Shown piece by piece: positions 57,900 to 64,000 of a stretch of 64,000 nucleotides of DNA (position 1 is the stretch's first letter; every line of letters begins with the position of its first letter). The position numbers and the translations under genes are program-made. Source of the stretch: Artemisia argyi (lineage: Eukaryota; Streptophyta; Magnoliopsida; Asterales; Asteraceae); assembly GCA_030686995.1 (NCBI GenBank), contig CM060704.1, positions 120,072,042-120,136,041 on the forward strand, read 5' to 3'. The notes beneath the pieces were generated by a model that was not told the origin of the DNA, made no database searches, and saw only the letters and a program-made list of their open reading frames with translations.

Positions 57900-60422
57900 G
57901 CTTTGAAAATCCATCACAGTCAAAACTTTAAGGGGTGTTTTGCCAAACACCCCTTGTAGTTCAAAAAGCATTTGTGACTTGCAAATTAAGTTGCATTAGC
58001 TGTATTTACCTAAATTTATATGTTTTGAACCAAAAAAATTACACTTTACAAGGTTCTAAGTAGATTTGAGCAAGATTTCCATTTTCTTTCTAAGTTAACT
58101 GTTACAAATTAGAAATTAGGATAGATTGAAGTTTAGGTTCAAATTGTTGTTATTCTTGCTCTATTTTAGTCCAAGATAAGTCATTGCATGCTCCTAACTC
58201 TGTCATTTGACTGTTTGTGGTCAAACTCACAAAAACCAACCCAAGTTCAAATCTGACTCAACCAAAAAGTCATCAAACAGCAGACTTGTTTTTTTATTTT
58301 TTATTTTCTCAAAACTACACCAAATTCTATAAAATTCTGGAATCTAGTGCTTTGATAGCTTGTCTAATTATTAGTATTTTTATTTTATTTTTTAGATTTT
58401 TTATAGGACTTTAACCCCTTTTTAGGGTTGCAAAAACCAATTTTCAAAAAAAAAAAAAAAAAAATGATAAAATCAATTTTTATTTTTAATTTTCATTTCT
58501 TCAATACTTCACCAAATCCATTCAAATTCTGGAATTCATTAATTTTGAAGCTTGTTTAATTAGTGAGATTTTTATTTTATTTTTTTGAATCTTTTTTTTT
58601 TTTGGTTGGCTTATGACATGCCGTAATCATTGGATTAGACATAAAGGGGTGTTTGGTTCTAGCTAGTTTGTTATGTTATCCATAGATATAGGTGTTGCAT
58701 TTGCTCACAATAGGTCATATGAGAATGGTTAAAACATATAGGTCATGTAGTAAAAAGTCAAAATCCATTTTCATTCTCTCATTTTCATTCACTGTTAAAA
58801 TTTTAGTTTGCATAATCATACCTATAGATTCATTAGTGATATGCATAGCCTAAATTAGTCTCATCTTAGCTTAAAACAACATAATCAGTAATCTAGGACC
58901 ATTTAAAGTTCATATTAGTCAACTCTTTTCAAAATCACAAAAAGTCAAAAATTGCATATAAGTTTCTGATCCCATTTTTGTCTTGAATTTTCATTTGCTC
59001 ATGTTCAAAACTTATTAGCTGTAACTCAGGATTTTACATCTTTGGTAGCTTGTGATTTCAAAAGTATTTTTGTTATAATTTTTAGATTTTTTTCTAAAAG
59101 CTTAATCATGGCTTAAAGTGGGCTGATTTACCCACAGGTGCCCTGCACCACAGGTTGTGTTTCACAAGGCCAATTTCAAAAGCCCACATGCATTGAGCTT
59201 ATTAGAAAAGCTCAAACTGAGCTTTTTGGCTTTTTGGAAAGCCAATAGTACTGGCTTGTAGGCTCCTGGCTTATCTTGGACTTTAGAGCTTATTTAATAA
59301 GCTAAATTTAGGCCTGCAAGTTCCCTTTGGGGACTGTTTGGTTTGCTTTTTGCTTATTGCTCATTCTTGCTTATTTGTTGGATGTGGATTGCTTATTTGT
59401 TCATTTTAGCTTATTCTAAGATTATCTCAGTATGTCTTAGCTTATTTAGATTTAAGTTTAGCCATTAGCTTATTTGGTAGCTTTTTAAAAACTAAAAAAA
59501 TTCCATTTTCAAGCCATTTGGCTAACTCTGGGGCAAATAAGCTCTCACTGAGCTTATTAGTGATTTTAATAAAAGTTGGTTTTACAAAAGTTACTTATTT
59601 TTACTTATTAATAAGTTTTGCAAAAAAATAAAATAAATAAATAAAAAAGGTTTTAAAAAATGGGGTTTGGCAAGGATTAAACCTGGGACCTCTAGGATAG
59701 CATGCACGCATCACACAACACCAACTGCCTTTAGGACTTTTTCAGTTATAACCTTGCAAGATTTGGTATTTAAGTACCCTTTTGTCATTTTAGCTTATTT
59801 GCTTAATTCACTACTTATTAATAAGCATTTGGATCTTTTTATATTTTTCCTAGATTCCTGTGATAGTTAATTAGTTTCAGAAAAAAAATTCATAATTTTC
59901 CAAAAACATTTAGTATTTTTAATCATTTAATTTAGTTTATTTAGTAATTAATTCATAATAAAAAATATAAAAGTCAAAAAAATATTTTTCTGTTTCTCAA
60001 AATTTTCTTTTATCATTAGGATTATAGGAAAATTATTTTACACCCGTAGGATTAGTATTGCTCAGATTCCACTTTTTATTTTGTGCGTTGACGTTATTTT
60101 TAATATAAATGCGCGTTTTTAATTTTAAATACGTTTTAGGTTAATTTGGTTTCATGTAATTGTTAATATTGCTTATTTGGATTGTTTTCATTTATATTTT
60201 CTTAGTATAATCATCAAAATCCAATTTCTGTTAAATCCTTTCAATTCACCCGATCACGAAACATTTTCTAAAATACAATTTCACACCTCGCTGGAACATA
60301 ACGACCCGGGAACACACTGTACTTTCACCGGACTCACAAGAACTACCCCTGGTGGTCTGACCTCATTGACCATTTGACCTTGGTTGATTTGTGACTGACT
60401 GTCTAGGCGTGGTCAGTGATCA
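57900..60422 (-). mobile_element. Diverged relative of the 4.3-kb solo LTR, inverted
   Basis: On the - strand it starts TGATCACTGACC at 60422 and contains agtgtgttcccgggtcgtta and a ccagcgag segment, matching 19,995-20,040 of the solo LTR, and further in the same gcttatt/ggctttttggaaagcc phrases. The far end (ACACTCATCA) was not found, so the left limit is approximate. Purine-rich sequence just outside (agagaaagaatg) could be a polypurine tract of a fuller element. Confidence 0.55.
57931..57956. other. Perfect 11-bp hairpin
   Basis: aaggggtgttt, loop tgcc, aaacacccctt. Isolated; could be a remnant of inverted TE ends of the GGGGTGTTT type. Confidence 0.6.
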
Positions 60423-62190
60423 CATTCATTCTTTCTCTAAGTGTAAGAGAAGAACGCTCGTATTCGTCAAGAAACGAAGTGTTGAAGATTACTCCTTCAC
60501 CTCATAACCGTTGTTACGGATCTCTCCTCAATCTCCATTCTTTGTATCTCAATTCTTGTGGTTAATCCGACTTATGTGTAAGCTCGGAATTGTATATTGT
60601 ATTGATTCGAACTTGGTGTTGGTTCGAATTGTGTAGCCACGTGGGCTTTGTGTGTAAATTGGTTCTAGCTAGGATTAGACTCGACATTTCGCTTAGTGTT
60701 GTTAATTGGTGTACGGTTTGTTCTGCCATAGGGGGAGCGTGTTGATATAGTGTTTGTGAAACTCTCGAGTGTGAGACTCGAGGAGTGGATTAGGGCGAAG
60801 ATTGAGCTTCTAGCCGAACTACTATAAATCTCCGTGTCCTGGTTTGCTCGTTTGTTTCTTTTACTTTTACTTATTCCTTTATAGTTGTGTTCATAGATTG
60901 TTGTATTCAACCCGCCCTTCTAGTTGAAAAAGATTTCAAAACAAACTTGAAAAAGATTTTTTAAAATGTAATTAAAACGATGAAACTATTCAACCCGCCC
61001 TTCTAGTTTCTACAAGCAGGTTGAAACTTTGAGTTCTATCACGTCTCTAGAAAAACTTCCAATATGAGGTTGCTTTTGTGAAACTAGTTTCAAGTTTCAT
61101 TCCCAAACTTGATAAATTCAAGCCTCTAGTGCAAAGTATCTATTCTAATTCATTCAAAACTGTCACATGAGTTCTACTCGTCGAACATTGTGTAAGCGCA
61201 TAAACTAAAACTACAGTCACTATAGAGACATTTTTCGTGCAAAAACAACTTCGACTCTGAATTTCCGTAAGATCTAGACAACGGCTTGCACTCTATTTTT
61301 TTATCTTATGGCTAGAGTTTTTATGAGATCTTGTCGTTCGAAAAAACCTGAAACATATATTACTGACATCATATATTTTCTCAATTATGCAAATCACATA
61401 ATTACATTACCTTTCAAAATAAGTTACAATTTTTTATTTTTGTTTGTTTTACTTGTCATGTTTTACACATGTTTCTTATGAGATGTAAACACAAAACGTT
61501 TGACTAATAAGACACACCTTGATACTTTATTGACTGTTTATGGACCGCCAGTTTTTGTATTTACATTAGAATACCATCACTTGTCTCCGGGAGGATCCAT
61601 TGGTGAAGATATCAGTTGTCCCATTTTGCATTTACATTTTCTCACGAAACCTAATTTATACATGACTTGCACACTTCAAAATTTGATTGTCACACTCCAA
61701 TACTTGCAGTAAATAGTTGCACATATACTACACGATACTTACTGTACTTGTACATTGAAATGTCCTAATTAAATTTTGAAGTATGGAAATCGATCACCAC
61801 CCATTTTTTATACTACTGTAATAAGTAACAATAATAAAAGATACCTGCCAAAAAACATAACAATATCATACTCCGTATTAGATTTGTTAAAAGAAAAAAG
61901 TTTATACTATTATGAAAATCCTGAACTAATGCATCATTTTGAGTGCTGACCGATCTTTTCTCAAAGATTTATAAATGAACATTTGCTCCGGTGAACTTTA
62001 GCCAATGGTATAGTAAGATTGACCTCATAACCTATTTCTTTAAATTCCTCTTTCACCTGCACGTTTGTAGTGGAGCCATAGTACGACTATGCAATACCCC
62101 AAATGGTAATAGCATATCAAACTTGCTAGTTGCTACATAGTCGGTGTTTTTATTTTACTCTTACGAGTAATCTTTAATTTATATAAGACT
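60423..62190. other. Gene-poor region
   Basis: The phrase ttcaacccgcccttctagtt occurs twice (60,908 and 60,989), suggesting a retroelement leader fragment. A 70-codon frame at 61,500-61,712 has no recognised relative. No gene called. Confidence 0.4.
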
Positions 62191-62198
62191 ATTATAAT

Positions 62199-62666
62199 CA
62201 GTGGCGAAGCTAGAAAATTTTTAGTGGGGGGTCGGGATCTAAAATTATTTTTTTCTAACGTTATTTTTTGGGTAATATGTTCGGGTTGGTGATTCGATTC
62301 GGGTCGGGTCAAAAATTAAATACTATTATTATAAAAAAAAAAAAATTCAATCACTAAAAAACTAAACATTTGTCCAAGACAACTAAACATTAAAAAAGAG
62401 ACAAACAGTTGGGCTAAGTAAATAAGTAATGGATTTTAGTTTGAGATTTGGTTTATTAATGGATTTTAGTTTGGGTAGATGGGCTTATGTAAAATGTAAT
62501 AGATTAATTTTATTGCTTAATGTATAAAAAAAATTCACAATTAAAATGGGGGGTCGAAACCGAATATACCGAAATTTTTCTACACAAAAACTATATACCC
62601 CTACATCGCAAAAAAAATTTCGAGGGGTCGGGCGCTCCTCCCCGCCCCTACATAGCTTCGCCTCTG
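62199..62666. mobile_element. Non-autonomous hAT-type element, 468 bp
   Basis: Starts CAGTGGCGAAGCTAG and ends CTACATAGCTTCGCCTCTG, an imperfect TIR pair. It is flanked by 8-bp direct repeats attataat (62191-62198) and attgtaat (62667-62674) with one mismatch. CAGTGGCG-type ends and 8-bp TSDs are typical of hAT transposons. No transposase. Confidence 0.82.
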
Positions 62667-62901
62667 ATTGTAATATTAAGTTTATAACAAAAATACCATT
62701 TTGTTTGAAATTAAAGCCATTTTGAGAAAATATTCTAACTTCTAAGTCCCTATTTTTAAATAAATTGGAAAATCATTTTATTATAGCATAGAAGTAAATA
62801 AATATCCTACATTACAAAAGTGCATGTTATCATTATGTTTGATTAGCTCCAAGGTCCCAACTGTCAAGCACTCGGGTATACTAGTCAGAGTTATATTCGG
62901 T

Positions 62902-62903
<2 letters not shown>

Positions 62904-62940
<37 letters not shown>
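62904..62940. repeat. Poly(T) tract, 37 bp
   Basis: Uninterrupted T. Confidence 0.95.
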
Positions 62941-62944
<4 letters not shown>

Positions 62945-64000
62945 GTAAATGATATATTGATAAGGTTTATAGATTATACCGAAGAACACTTGAGAGTTGA
63001 CATACAAATTACAAAATGTATGTGTACATACTCTTGAGAGCTGCTGCATGAAAATAGAGTAAAAACTGAAACAAAATACAAGTTACCAATGAGAAATGGA
63101 GATGGAAGTTGCCCGCACCAACACCAATAATTGAGAGCCGCAACAAGCTGAGAGTTGTCCACACCAAACAATGTACAATTACATGAGAAAATGACTAAAG
63201 ATTTTCATGACTTGCTTTTCACCACACTTAAAAATGAAGCACACTAACCAGCTTTGACAACAACCATCAAATGTCTAAGTAAAACAGAAGAAGCTCTTTA
63301 ACCAATATTGCAACTTAACAACTTGATTTGGGAATATATCTCAATTAGTTAATTAGAGAATCTAACGTTAACGAAATAAGTCCATTCTTTTGATTTCTCA
63401 AAGCATAAGTTACCATTCATGCCATCGGGTTGGTGTTATGAAAAAAATGTTGTCACATTTGCATAATCACTTTTCCCATAATACCAGAATTCATCACAAT
63501 ACAAAAAACACCACTCCTTCTTTTAACACCAGATTCTGGTGCCGTCGTGCACCCCTGGACCCCACAATTGAGATGAAAAAAATAATAATAATAATAAAAA
63601 AAAAAAAAAAAAAACACTTTAATGACGGGGAAAACGCGAGCCAAAGTGTGCATGTGGCATCCGGTTGCGTTTTTCGAGACCATTTCAGCTGGTCACAGCG
63701 GCGCATGACTCGAAAACGTGAGCCACAGTGTAGACATCGCGTCATCTTGTCGTGTTTTGCAAGAAAACACTAGCGAAAACGCTAGGTATCGAGAGCTCTC
63801 AAACACACCGATATCTTCATTATCGAAATCAAAATCTTTTTAATTTCCGAGCGCTCGTCTATTGAATCAAAAGCACATAAAGTTTTTTTTTTCACAAAAC
63901 CATTGTATGCCGTTCGATCTTGCCTTATTTTAGTAGCTTTTGAATCATTTTTTGAATTTCCGTAACTTTGCAAACACTTGATCATTTCTACTTTTGTTAA
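62941..64000. other. Right edge of the window, no gene recognised
   Basis: A tandem phrase aa(a)acg(c/t)gagcca(a/c)agtgt occurs at 63,632 and 63,714 in a locally GC-richer patch. The 63,530-63,570 stretch (ggtgccgtcgtgcacccctg) looks like part of a repeat, but I cannot name it. Confidence 0.4.

Noticed and set aside
57931..57956. Perfect GC-rich hairpin as a bacterial-type terminator
   Set aside because: This is plant nuclear DNA, and the hairpin is not followed by a T run or linked to a gene.
61500..61712. 70-codon open frame as a small gene
   Set aside because: No recognised motif, no splice or promoter context, and similar lengths are expected by chance in this region.

Overview
The window is nuclear DNA from a flowering plant, most likely an Asteraceae-like eudicot. 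Intron-rich genes, long (TA)n and poly(A/T) tracts, LTR retrotransposons, Mutator-like elements (MULEs), Helitrons, MITEs and a piece of mitochondrial nad2 point to this. The family assignment is an inference from the style of the repeats. All exon models were built by hand from splice sites and reading frame.

1-25,263: I read this as one large MULE-type unit. A FAR1/MULE transposase-like gene (+ strand, seven exons, 804 codons, open after splicing) runs toward a degraded Ulp1 (SUMO-protease-like) gene on the - strand. Between them lies a two-exon 76-residue zinc-knuckle mini-gene. The right end at about 25,140-25,263 resembles the inverted ends of a second Ulp1-bearing element at 46.5-51.3 kb. 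The left end would lie outside the window. Each large gene carries an LTR insertion in an intron. The FAR1 gene has a 9.7-kb non-autonomous LARD (perfect TSD ccgta, 3.5-kb LTRs almost identical, with a 5S-rRNA-like segment in each LTR). The Ulp1 gene has a 4.3-kb solo LTR (TSD aagat).

25-36 kb: ordinary gene space. A long-TIR MITE is followed by an intronless ELO-type fatty-acid elongase gene (+) and an eleven-exon DUF639 membrane protein gene (-, 816 codons, open).

36-46 kb: Helitron territory. Two - strand Helitron 3' termini are followed by same-strand fragments of host genes: an F-box/FBD-LRR piece, the proteasome beta-5 subunit, a kinesin-14 and unidentified exons. A complete 282-bp Helitron lies at 45,652-45,933.

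46-53 kb: a 4.9-kb TIR element with a decayed Ulp1 gene, then a fold-back MITE and an unedited mitochondrial nad2 insertion, each held between (TA)n arrays, then another Helitron 3' terminus.

53-64 kb: gene-poor. It holds a broken LINE ORF1, a duplicated block, an inverted relative of the 4.3-kb solo LTR, and a 468-bp hAT-type element with an 8-bp TSD. No intact gene was recognised after 35.6 kb.
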